Source: Conchocele bisecta
Taxonomy: Eukaryota > Mollusca > Bivalvia > Lucinida > Thyasiridae
NCBI GenBank assembly: GCA_029237695.1
Contig: CM055265.1
Span: 76,580,013 to 76,644,012, forward strand
Direction: 5' to 3'
Length of the DNA stretch: 64,000 nt
Every line of letters starts with the position of its first letter. Position 1 is the stretch's first letter. The notes beneath the pieces are model-generated. The model was not told where the DNA came from, made no database searches, and saw only the letters and a list, made by a program, of their open reading frames with translations. Made by a program: the position numbers and the translations under genes. Of the stretch, positions 54,040 to 64,000 are shown one piece after another.

Positions 54040-54725
54040 CGCCTACCCTGGTAGGCGTTGCCTACCTGACCGACAATGATGCGGTAGGCGTTGCCTACCT
54101 TGGTACGCGTCAATGACTAACTTATCGAAACGTGAATTAAAACGATAATATTTGCCTATTTCTTAAAATATAACATGTCTGTAATATATATTATACGTTG
54201 TCCGTCTCTGTACGTCTGTACGTAGAGATAATCTGCGAGCTTGGTAGGCGTTTCCTGTCCGACATACATGGATGCGGATGTGCAATGACTAACTTATTGA
54301 AACGTGAATTAAAACGATAATATTTGCTTATTTCTTAAAATATAACATGTTTGCAATATATATTATACGGTGTGTCCGTCTGTACGTCTGTAGGTAGAGA
54401 TAATCTGCGAGCTTGGTAGACGTTTCCTGCCCGACAGACATGGATGCGGATGTGCAATGACTAACTTATTGAAACGTGAATTAAAACGATAGTATTTGCT
54501 TATTTCTTAATAACATGTCTGTAATATATATTATACGGTGTGTCCGTCTGTACGTCTGTACGTAGAGATAATCTGCGAGCTTGGTAGGCGTTTCCTGCCC
54601 GACAGACATGGATGCGGATGTGCAATGACTAATTTATTGAAACGTGAATTAAAACGATAATATTTGCTTATTTCTTAAAATATAACATGTCTGTAATATA
54701 TATTATACGGTGTGTCCGTTAATGT
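54040..54725 (+). repeat. ~174-bp tandem array, about four copies
   Basis: CAATGACTAACTTATTGAAAC recurs near 54110, 54284, 54456 and 54623, with GTAGAGATAATCTGCGAGCT in each full unit. It begins with GGTAGGCGTTGCCTACC palindromes (54044-54098). Confidence 0.85.
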
Positions 54726-55899
54726 TTTTGGTTAAAGTTCTTCGGTCAATGCGCGGCGGCGCGACATGCTAGTTTTAATATTAACACATATCCCATTTTA
54801 CCATACATCATGTGAGCCATCTCATCTGGATCTGCGCTATTTGCAAGTACTCATCCATAGAAACAAATATACATGGATGCGGGAGGCTTTGTCTGCGTTG
54901 GTAGGCATTGCCTGCCCGACAGACATAGAGGCGGATGTGCAATGACAACATACAGCAAATGCGGAATTTATATTGCTCAGAGACTTTTACAAACTTGTAC
55001 ACTCCCGCTGCATTAATCTTGCCAGCGGTTATAAAACTGTTGGTCATTAACTCAATATGTATACTGGAAATCAATGAGCTTTGTTGGTTGAGTCTGAGCT
55101 GTGCTCAGGCTCGGCCAATTAAGCTCCTTAGTTGAAAGTCAACATTACCAGTAGATGCTCAAGAGAGATTTTAATAATTGTTCATTGGCAAGATTAACGC
55201 GACCGGTAGTGTAACGCTATTTGATAAAAATAAGACAATACATCAAAATTATTTCTGGCTAAAATTATACATATGTACATTTAGTAAGGTACATTATGTC
55301 GTGACGCGTCTCAAATAAGTAAAATTTTAATTGTGCACCATCTTTGTGACATATGATTTTGTGAGAATATACAGGATGGAACCCCACTGGGATGATAATC
55401 ATAATACGCAGCATGGTGGCCAATTTGGAACATGTCACAACTTGGTGAAAATAGGAAAGATTGTTTATGTTACCAGTCTATACCAATTTAATCTCCAAAT
55501 GTAGGTTTAATAAATAACCACTCAAAATTTACAGACAAATCGGAATTTATATTGCTCAGACTTTCGCCAACTTGTACACTCCCAGCTGCGTTAATCTTGC
55601 CTTTAGTGGGGGTTTTTTAAAACCATTTACGGCGGAATTTAGACAGATAGAGAACCATCGAAAAGAAGGTATATGGTTGGTTAAACTAGCATTTGATATG
55701 CATGTCTGTTATGGTAGGCATTGCCTTCCAATACAGTATACCTTGTCGCGATAGAATGCAATGTTGATAATGTGATTTAATGTCGTTTCATCCCTATATA
55801 TTACCATACATACAGTTTCTTCTTCGCACATGTATAAAATTCGCCGCAAATGATTTTTGAGAAAAAAAATCACATAAAATCTTGACATCATTTGTGACG
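54726..55899. other. Non-coding DNA with duplicated segment
   Basis: CGGAATTTATATTGCTCAGA...ACTTGTACACTCCC-GCTG at 54962-55020 recurs at 55545-55605. No supported gene. Confidence 0.4.
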
Positions 55900-56145
55900 C
55901 GCCACGACATAACCTGCCTTCAGGGATTTGGGAATTCCGCCGTAATTGATTTGGAGAATTTAACATAACTTCCGTAAATGACGGTCAAATTTGACGAAAC
56001 TTCAGAGCAAATGCGGAATTCAATTCCGCATTTGCTCTGTAAAATCCGTCAAATTTGATTCATCATTTACGGAAGTTGTGCTACTTTCTCAAAATCAATT
56101 ACGGCGGAATTAACAAATTTCCTGGAATCAGGCTATGTCGTGGCG
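55900..56145. repeat. 246-bp palindromic MITE
   Basis: GCCACGACATAACCTG at the left is inverted as CAGGCTATGTCGTGGC at the right. Inner arms AATTCCGCCGTAATTGATTT and ACTTCCGTAAATGA also pair. The centre is GCAAATGCGGAATTCAATTC-CGCATTTGC. Confidence 0.9.
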
Positions 56146-56153
56146 GAGTGTAG

Positions 56154-56869
56154 GACATAATCCCCCCCGGACAAAATCCCCCCGTGCTTTTTGACACAGG
56201 CGGACAAAATCCCCCCGCTCAGATGCAGGGTAGGACAAAATCCCCCCGTTCATATACAATATGACTTCAACTACTTAGTCTAATTTTTTATAACTTGATG
56301 TACGAGAGAGCCAAACCATGTTGGTATTGGTAAGGAATAATATAAATTGAAAAACAAATATTGTGTCAGGTACCAATATGGCACAACAAGTACATAAGCA
56401 CATGAGAATTACATTCAAGTCCATGAGCACACAAGTACTATGAACATCAAGTCTAAAGATGGAGCACAGACTAGCACATGAATCTATCATTTAAGTCTAT
56501 GAAGACATGGTTACATTAAGTCCATCAGCACATCAGCACATGAAATAGTCAAGTGATCATAATATCATAATCAATATTTACACATTTGACTTTAAAAATT
56601 ATTCAAGAAACCAAAGATGCTAACAATTATTAACAAAATTACATGTTCTATGTCGCTGGTTGCGGGGGAATTGTGTCCTACTCTGCATCTGATCGGGGGG
56701 GGGGGGATTTTTGTCCTAGCTGCATTTTGTTTCATCGGGGGGGAATTTGTCCTACCCTGCATTGTGCGTGGGGGGGGGGGGGGATTTTGTCCGGGGGGGA
56801 TTTGTCCCGCCTGTCAAACAAAATGAACGGTGTGATTTTGTCCGGGGGGGATTATGTCCGGGGGGGATT
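56154..56869. mobile_element. ~716-bp TIR element with C/G-rich ends
   Basis: GGACATAATCCCCCCCGGAC-AAAATCCCCCC at the left is inverted at the right (GATTTTGTCCGGGGGGGATT-ATGTCCG). Sub-terminal GGGTAGGACAAAATCCCCCC units repeat. Gly-rich frames are artefacts. Confidence 0.75.
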
Positions 56870-57160
56870 ATATACGAGCCGTCTCATCTTGATCTGCACT
56901 ATTTGCAAATGTTCGTCCATATTTAAAAAAAGAAACAAATAACCCACTCTTCGAATGGACTATCTTTTGATTTTGACAAATACTTATATTGGTCTAAATG
57001 TGAGAAACATGTGATTCCATGTCAAATATATGGTGTTTAAATAGTTAATGTTACATATTCAATTCGAGCCATTCAATTCCCAATCTCTATATTACTATAA
57101 ATTATATAAGTTTCGTTTTTAAGCATATAATATACAAGTTTAGGTGCATAGTTAAGCATT

Positions 57161-57967
57161 GGTAAGCATTGTCCAGCCGGTTGCTATGACCACTGCAATA
57201 CCGCATGCTGTGCAAACGCTGTGGGCCGTACCTGGACGGCTAATTCTGTATATTGACAGTTTATAAAACGCAACTTATACAGCTGAGGAAAACTATTAGT
57301 CCTCTCAAACAATTTGTTCTATTTTGAAATTCCGCATTTTCTCGGAATATTCCTCCTAAATTGTCACCTAAAATTATTAGTTAATATTAATAAATTATTA
57401 TTTAATTATTGACAAAAACGTAAAAGTCGGGAAATCGTCTGAAACTAATTAATATGAAATAACATTGAGAAATAGCAGACGGCATACTTGAAAACAAGTG
57501 ATCATTCTATTTAAATAATAATTTATTAATATTAACAATAATTTTAGTGCCATCTGTATATTCTCACACATATGTCACAAAGATGGTACACAATTATTAG
57601 TTATTAATAATAAATTATTATTTAATTATTACAAAAAACGTAAAATCGGCAAATCGAATGAAACTAATTAATATAAATAACATTGATACCGGATCTTGAA
57701 AACAATATATCATTTTCTAATAATTAATAATAATTTATTAATATTAACTAATAATTTTAGGTGACAATTTGGAGGAATATTCCGAGAAAATGCGGAATTT
57801 CAAAATAGAACAAATTGTTTGAGAGGACATAATAGTTTTCCTCAGCTGTATAAGTTGCGTTTTATAAACTGTTAATATACAAAATTAGCCGTCCAGGTAC
57901 GGCCCACAGCGTTTGCACAGCAGGCGGTATTGCAGTGGTCATAGCAACCGGCTGGACAATGCTTACC
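57161..57967. repeat. 807-bp inverted repeat, ~240-bp near-identical arms
   Basis: GGTAAGCATTGTCCAGCCGG...ATTGTCACCTAAAATTATT is inverted at 57725-57967 with few changes. The centre has three copies of an AT-rich TTAATATTAATAAATTATTA segment. It adjoins the satellite at 57968. Confidence 0.9.
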
Positions 57968-59053
57968 CCTACAAGGCTGGCTGCTGTAGAGAGGTTGCAC
58001 TGTACGGTACACAAGACTGGCTGGTGTAGAGAGGTTGCACTGTATGTTATACAAGACTGACTGTTGTAGTGAGGTTGCACTGTATGGTATACACGGCTGG
58101 CTGGTGTAGAGAGGTTGCACTGTACAGTACACAATGCTGGCTGGTGTAGTGAAGTTGCACTGTATGGTATACAAGACTCGCTGGTGTAGAGAGGTTGTAC
58201 TGTACGGTATACAAGGCTGACCGTTGTAGAGTGGTTGCACTATATGGTATACAATACTGGCTGGTGTAGAGAGGTTGCACTGTACAGTATACAAGGCCGG
58301 CTGGTGTAGTGAGGTTGCACTGTACGGTATACAAGGCTGGCTGGTGTAGTGAGGTTGCACTGTACAGTATACAAGGCTGGCTGGTGTAGTGAGGTTGCAC
58401 TGTACACTATACACGGCTGGCTGGTGTAGAGAGGTTGCACAGTATGGTATACAAGACTGGCTTGTGTAGAGAGGTTGCACTGTATGGTATACAAGACTGA
58501 CTGGTGTAGAGAGGTTGCACTGTACATTATACAAGGCTGGCTGGTGTAGTAAGGTTGGACTGTACGGTATACAAGGCTGGCTGGTGTAGAGAGGTTGCAC
58601 TGTACGGTATACATGGCTGACTGTTGTAGATAGGTTGCACTGTATGGTATGCAAGGCTGGCTGGTGTAGAGACGTTGCACTGTACGGTATACAAGGTTGG
58701 TTGGTGTAGTGAGGTTGCACTGTATGTTATACAAGACTGACTGTTGTAGTGAGGTTGCACTGTATGGTATACACGGCTGGCTGGTGTAGAGAGGTTGCAC
58801 TGTACAGTACACAATGCTGGCTGGTGTAGTGAGGTTGCACTGTACAGTATACACGGCTGGCTGGTGCAGAGAGGTTGTACTGTACAGTATACAAGGCTGA
58901 TTGTTGTTGAGAGGTTGCACTGTATGGTATACAATACTGGCTGGTGTAGAGGGTTGCACTGTACATTATACAAGGCTGACTGTTGTAGAGAGTTTGCACA
59001 GTATGGTATACAAGACTGGCTTGTGTAGAGAGGTTGCACTGTATGGTATGCAA
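57968..59053 (+). repeat. 40-bp satellite, about 27 copies, ending in the assembly gap
   Basis: The unit is GAGGTTGCACTGTACGGTAT-ACAAGGCTGGCTGGTGTAGT. Because 40 bp is not a multiple of 3, all frames stay open over long stretches and yield false proteins of 100-350 aa. The unit resembles a Tigger-like TIR in reverse. Confidence 0.95.
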
Positions 59054-59553
59054 NNNNNNNNNNNNNNNNNNNNNNNNNNNNNNNNNNNNNNNNNNNNNNN
59101 NNNNNNNNNNNNNNNNNNNNNNNNNNNNNNNNNNNNNNNNNNNNNNNNNNNNNNNNNNNNNNNNNNNNNNNNNNNNNNNNNNNNNNNNNNNNNNNNNNNN
59201 NNNNNNNNNNNNNNNNNNNNNNNNNNNNNNNNNNNNNNNNNNNNNNNNNNNNNNNNNNNNNNNNNNNNNNNNNNNNNNNNNNNNNNNNNNNNNNNNNNNN
59301 NNNNNNNNNNNNNNNNNNNNNNNNNNNNNNNNNNNNNNNNNNNNNNNNNNNNNNNNNNNNNNNNNNNNNNNNNNNNNNNNNNNNNNNNNNNNNNNNNNNN
59401 NNNNNNNNNNNNNNNNNNNNNNNNNNNNNNNNNNNNNNNNNNNNNNNNNNNNNNNNNNNNNNNNNNNNNNNNNNNNNNNNNNNNNNNNNNNNNNNNNNNN
59501 NNNNNNNNNNNNNNNNNNNNNNNNNNNNNNNNNNNNNNNNNNNNNNNNNNNNN
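59054..59553. other. Assembly gap of 500 N
   Basis: Exactly 500 unknown bases, the typical length of a placeholder. The satellite on the left and a different minisatellite on the right show an unresolved repeat junction. Confidence 1.
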
Positions 59554-60190
59554 ACGGGGCCCTCCACTACTCCCTGCCCTCTACCCCTCCCACTGGGGTG
59601 GGGGCACTACACACTCCATGCCCCATCCCATCTGGGCACCCTGTGGCCCTACACACCATGGCCCCTCCACACCTGGTGGCCCTCCACACACCCTCCCCTA
59701 CACCCGGGGCCCTCCACTACATTCTGTACCCTCCCACACATCCTCTACTGATACAACACACCATGGCCCCCCCTCCACACACCCTGGTGCCCTCCACACC
59801 CTGAGGCCCTCCACTACACCCTGGTGCCCTCCACTACACTTTGGGGCCCTTCATATACACTGGCGCCCTCTATTTCCTGGCGTCCTCCTCTACACCCTGG
59901 GCGCCTACAACATGGCCCATCCACCTGGGACTCTATCATGTCTCCACTACCCCTGGGTGCCCTCCACATCTCGGGTTCCCTCCCTACGTCCGGGACGTCC
60001 ACATGAATGGGCGTTCCATCCGGGGCCTCTCCACTACACTGGTGACCCTCCACATGCTCGGGTTCCCTCCACGTCGGGACTCCAGAAGGGCCGTTCCACT
60101 CACTGGGGCCCTCACTACTATGTGCCCATCATCACCCTGGGCACCTCCACTACACGATGGGCTGCACTGTACCCTGCGACCCTCCACTGA
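59554..60190 (+). repeat. CCTGGGGCCCTCCACTACAC degenerate minisatellite
   Basis: About 25 imperfect units of 18-25 bp (GGTGCCCTCCACTACACC, GGGGCCCTCCAC). Pro-rich frames are artefacts. Confidence 0.85.
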
Positions 60191-60248
60191 TTGGTATTGG
60201 TATAATGAAACGGGATAAATCGATGGGTACGAGCACCTACTTCCCGCA

Positions 60249-60306
60249 CCCCCCCCCCCCCCCCCCCCCCCCCCCCACCCCCGCCCCCACCGCCGCCCCC
60301 CCCCCC
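60249..60306 (+). repeat. Poly-C tract with few interruptions
   Basis: Two long C runs (over 25 C in the first) separated by ACCCCCGCCCCCACCGCCG. Confidence 0.95.
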
Positions 60307-61190
60307 ACACCGAAATGTATTTGTCTGCATGGTCACAAACATTCTTCACATGTATATAAATGTTATTCCTTGATTTATAGTCGCGAAATGCGAAGGGCCG
60401 TTAGTAAGAATAGGCGTTTGACACATATCAGACAAATTCACCGGGATGCGTTTTGTCGGAAAACGTCCGATTATTTACAAAAAAAACTCCCTTAAAGGTC
60501 AAATAAATTAGTAATATGATCAAGAGTATGGAAATCTAGCGTGGAAAGTAGGTTTCGTCCAATAAAAAACGATAATTTTCAAAATATTAAGAAAATACTG
60601 TTTGTCGGTTTTTGTCTGTTTGTCGGTTTTTGTCGGTCAGAAATTTGAGAAAATTTGTAATTGGAATAGTATGTACAACTTTTCATATGAATTTATTGAA
60701 ACTTGGGCAAATTATTACCTATATATACAAGTATTAACATGATAAGTTTCAGTCGAAACAATGCACTGTGATCGGAAATATGACCCGATATATTTTTTGA
60801 AAAAGGTAGGCATCGCCTACCTTTTGTCGGTCGAAACCGACGCTGTCGGACAGATCAGACGAAAAATTATAATTGTCATAATTTTTTTATTAAATGTCGG
60901 ATCTTCATGAAAATTGGCGAATTTATTCTTTATGAGTGTACGTAAGTATTTTCTAAAGGACATTGGATATAAACATCCATTGTACGCTGAAATTAGATTA
61001 ACAGTATTTGAGAAAAGGTAGGCAATGCGTACCCAGGGGTCGATTACGACCCCGTGTACCAGGCATCCCGGTGAAATTTTTTGATATTTTTTAGTTGATA
61101 AATGATCCAAAACATGTAAAAAAATCACGAAACCCCTGAAAAAAAACATCGATTTTTCCCGCCTGGACGCTAAACGTCTAAACCTGGACG
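60307..61190. other. Non-coding repeat-derived DNA
   Basis: GTTTGTCGGTTTTTGTCGG repeats at 60600-60640. GGTAGGCATCGCCTACC near 60807 resembles the 54044-54098 palindromes. No gene found. Confidence 0.4.
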
Positions 61191-61191
61191 C

Positions 61192-61192
<1 letters not shown>

Positions 61193-61248
<56 letters not shown>

Positions 61249-61250
61249 CA
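61193..61250 (+). repeat. (CAGA)n microsatellite
   Basis: About 13 CAGA units. Confidence 0.97.
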
Positions 61251-61259
61251 ACCAATACA

Positions 61260-61400
61260 TATCGTAGACTTACGAGGAAAGTTACGAACTTGGTAAAAAA
61301 GTTCGCACGAAGTTGACGTTAGTGTAACGGTAAAATGCGCCTAAGAAGTTCGTACGATAATTGCTTATCGTAAGAAGTTTAGTGAAACGGGCCCCTGATG
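61260..61400. mobile_element. MITE fragment ending GTGAAACGGGCCCCTGATG
   Basis: It shares its right end with 47788-48042; inverted GTACGAACTT / AAGTTCGTACG pieces occur inside. Confidence 0.55.
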
Positions 61401-61739
61401 GGTACTTTAACGATCGTGTTTCATTCTTACCGGAATCCCGACCTGAGACCTGGTTTGACCCTCATGTACGTCATTGGCATTCTTGTATATGCTAGTTGAA
61501 TCTGGTTATACCTCTTATATATATGTGTAATATGATTATTCATAATCCTATTACTATTAGGGTAAGATGCCAAGTGGCTGAATGTTGTATCTTTTTTCGA
61601 TGTAAATATTCCGTTCTGATTTTGAGATTCACACACCCATGTAGCAGGTTGAATACGAGATCGAACCCGTTGGGGTCGGCCTTAATTGGCCTTAGCTGTT
61701 GATATGCCATTTAACAGCAACAACATAGGCGGCTGAACC

Positions 61740-62280
61740 TGAACATTATTGGGGGTGGGAACATTTTTGAAATCTAAGAGGCGTGAAACGCCAGTTCCTT
61801 CATTGTCAGGGCCCAGTCTTGAGGTGCCCAAAGGGCCCGATGTTGCTAGGGGGACATGGGGCATACTCCCCTGAAAAGTTTTGAAATATAATAGGCGTGA
61901 AACGCCATTGCTTGCATTGTCAGGGCCCAGTCTTGAGGACCCAAAGGGCCTGATGTTGCTAGGGGGTCCGGGGGCAAGCTCCCCCGGACATTTTTGAAAT
62001 CTAAGAGGCGTGAAACGCCATTTCCTGCATTCTCAGGGATAAGTCTTGAGGGCACAAAAAAGTGCCCGATGTGGCTAGGGGGTGCCGGGGGCATGCTCCC
62101 CCTGAAATATTTGAAATCTACGAGGCGTGAAACGCCATTTCCTGCATTTCTCAGTGCCCAGTCTTGACTGCCCAAAGGGCCCGATGTTGCTAGGGGGTGC
62201 CGGGGGCATGCTCCCCCAGAAATGTTTGAAATCGAAGAGGCGTGAAACGTCATTTCCTGCATTCTCAGAAAGCTTGAGGA
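61740..62280 (+). repeat. ~115-bp tandem repeat, five copies
   Basis: AGGCGTGAAACGCCATT occurs near 61780, 61892, 62006, 62122 and 62240, with CAGTCTTGAGGnCCCAAAGGGCC in each unit. Confidence 0.9.
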
Positions 62281-62622
62281 TGAGAATATGTGCTTTATTA
62301 CATAATTATTGAGGGAGCCAGCCCTACCCTACAAAATTATTGGGGGGGGGGGGGGGAGAAACAAAAAAACAAACAAACAAACACAAAAAAAGTGATCAGG
62401 ATGTGCACTGTTCGTCATTCCATCTTGAAACGCCCAATCATGACAAACAATGTAGATCGCTATCTGGCTACAGGAGTACTATTTGATTAGGAGCTACACT
62501 GGTCACACATCCTATAGGCCCCATTTCTACAGTCACTGAATTACGAACTGTGTAGACTCTGATCAGACTGTGCGCAAAAATATCGTTTCACGACAAAGGC
62601 ACAGTATGTCGAGCGTTTTTCC

Positions 62623-63163
62623 TTAAAGGTACATGCCCACGTGCCAGGTTATAATAAAGGGAGGCATATTTTTGTTCGTCCGTTCGTCATATATGACATT
62701 GTTCCGGCAAAATAAATAGTTATTAACCATTTCCCGACGATATAATTTACATTATTATACATTGTACTTCGTATATCAAACATGAATTTCCACACCGATA
62801 TCAGGGGCGATAACATAACAGTGTTTCCTTAAAATGTTATTAACGGACATTACTATTTATTATCTGTATTTAGTTTTTGATGTGCAATGATGCGGATACT
62901 TCATAATCTGTTGAAAACATTATTTGTTCAGGTGACTCATTTAATTAGTATACATAATTAAAAAATACCATGCCTCATGTGCATATGAAAATAGCCTGAT
63001 ACCACCGCGCGTCACAATCAGTAAAATACATATTACTAAATCATTATATCTGTATAGCGGGCACTCATACTTTTTAGAACTGGTAGAATAGTGACACAAT
63101 TATAAACTTATTTAATTCTTATAAAGAACAGTTTGTGCCTACTGAGTGGGCATGTACCTTTAA
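62623..63163. mobile_element. Nearly complete 541-bp TTAA-MITE
   Basis: TTAAAGGTACATGCCCACGTG at the left and CCTACTGAGTGGGCATGTACCTTTAA at the right. It is the best uninterrupted copy and supplies the empty-site sequence for the insertions at 12083 and 41113. Confidence 0.75.
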
Positions 63164-64000
63164 GACGCGTTTCAATTATATTCGTGAGTAATACAATATG
63201 GTATATTGTACTGGTGAATATATACTGGCAATATGACACCAAATTGACTGTAAAATCACAAAAACGTATAATATTGCTTGTTAGAAGCGTGACAACTGTT
63301 TCACAGATGGAATGGCGAACAGTGAAGATCCTGATCAGACTGTGCGTAAGCACAGGCTGATCAGGAGCTACACAGGTCGCAAAACCCATAAGTCCAATTT
63401 CTCCAGTCAGAACCACACAGACCCTAGCCAATACCAAGAACGGAAGACATTATAATGGAGACTATTGTTGGTCGTGAAACGATATTTTGCCAATTTGCAA
63501 TTAACACCTCAGAAGTATTTAGGTGCATATATAGATCAGCCACATACATATCGACTACTGTAGTGTTATCTTCAGGTAACCTGTTAAGCGAATACACGCT
63601 TGTCAATTTTCATCTCTCTCCCCAATTATTTTTCCTAAAAAATAGTTATTTTGATACTACGAGTACATATATACATCAAGTTTATTAGGCTCGGCTCGGA
63701 TGCGTTCTTAGTCTCGCCTAATAAATATGAAATGTCACTAGTTAGCTGGTATTTAAATGTACATTGAAGCTATACAGCTTTATTAATATCATTGCATTAC
63801 TTCCTGATCTAACTTGTAGCTTTATACGTGTTTAAATCATGTAAATATTCATGTACATGTACTCGTAAATGATTTACGCCTTTCAACTGCTAAAGGTTTT
63901 GCCACAGTTAGATCACTGTTCGTCCGCATGTACGAGAAGCAAATCCGCGAACATTAGTGAGTGGATTATCGATCGTACATGTGGACGAACGTGATTCAAC
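63164..64000. other. Non-coding window end with dispersed repeats
   Basis: GTGGATTATCGATCGTACATG near 63960 matches GTGGATTATCGATCGGACATG near 46302. A short GATCCTGATCAGACTGTGCG palindrome (63325-63375) is dispersed elsewhere. No gene. Confidence 0.4.

Noticed and set aside
57862..59053. Several minus-strand frames of 90-280 aa with QPHYTSQPCIPYSATS-like repeats
   Set aside because: They are translations of a 40-bp satellite in all three frames; no single-copy sequence supports a protein.
58527..60190. Frames of 250-430 aa spanning the N gap
   Set aside because: They are open only because N is not read as a stop; the flanks are satellites.

Overview
The window looks like a draft assembly of a bivalve mollusc. 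The evidence is a spliced host gene of the LBP/BPI family with long introns, dense tandem-repeat mobile elements of the Helentron/pearl kind, tRNA-derived SINE-like sequences, LINE fragments, many foldback MITEs, long satellites and one 500-N scaffold gap. The species assignment is inference.

Region 1 (1 to about 11,850) is the most interesting part: a degraded endogenous copy of a virus-like element. It has a probable double-jelly-roll major capsid protein (2702-3997), an FtsK/HerA-type packaging ATPase (1980-2606), a penton-like protein (6814-7593), a fibre/spike gene with seven 48-residue stalk repeats and a distinct head (7661-9488), and a set of small membrane or structural proteins with no assigned function. 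A cysteine-rich zinc-binding protein (11301-11588) and three structured hairpins lie at the right side. The gene set resembles Polinton-like/MELD viruses. No DNA polymerase B, integrase or protease is visible, and the element runs off the left edge. At least seven lesions (nonsense changes and frameshifts) show it is an old copy, although the capsid-type genes remain open.

Region 2 (11,870-25,710) is nested repeats: a MITE with long terminal inverted repeats is interrupted by a 3.4-kb element carrying a 443-bp tandem array. A 165-bp tandem array with a 2.36-kb internal duplication follows, then a second element with ~430-bp repeats.

Region 3 (28,054-48,485) holds the first six coding exons of a minus-strand LBP/BPI-like innate-immunity gene. 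All six have GT-AG boundaries and matching phases. Their introns contain LINE pieces, a Helentron-like element, a 3.5-kb 37/38-bp satellite and many MITEs. Exons beyond the sixth were not found, so the remainder should lie further left, possibly beyond the viral element.

Region 4 (48,690-64,000) is repeat-rich. It contains an endonuclease-domain LINE fragment, a CR1/Jockey-like LINE split by a 1.78-kb TIR transposon with a clean 5-bp target duplication, several large palindromes, a 40-bp satellite ending in the assembly gap, low-complexity sequence and further MITE copies.
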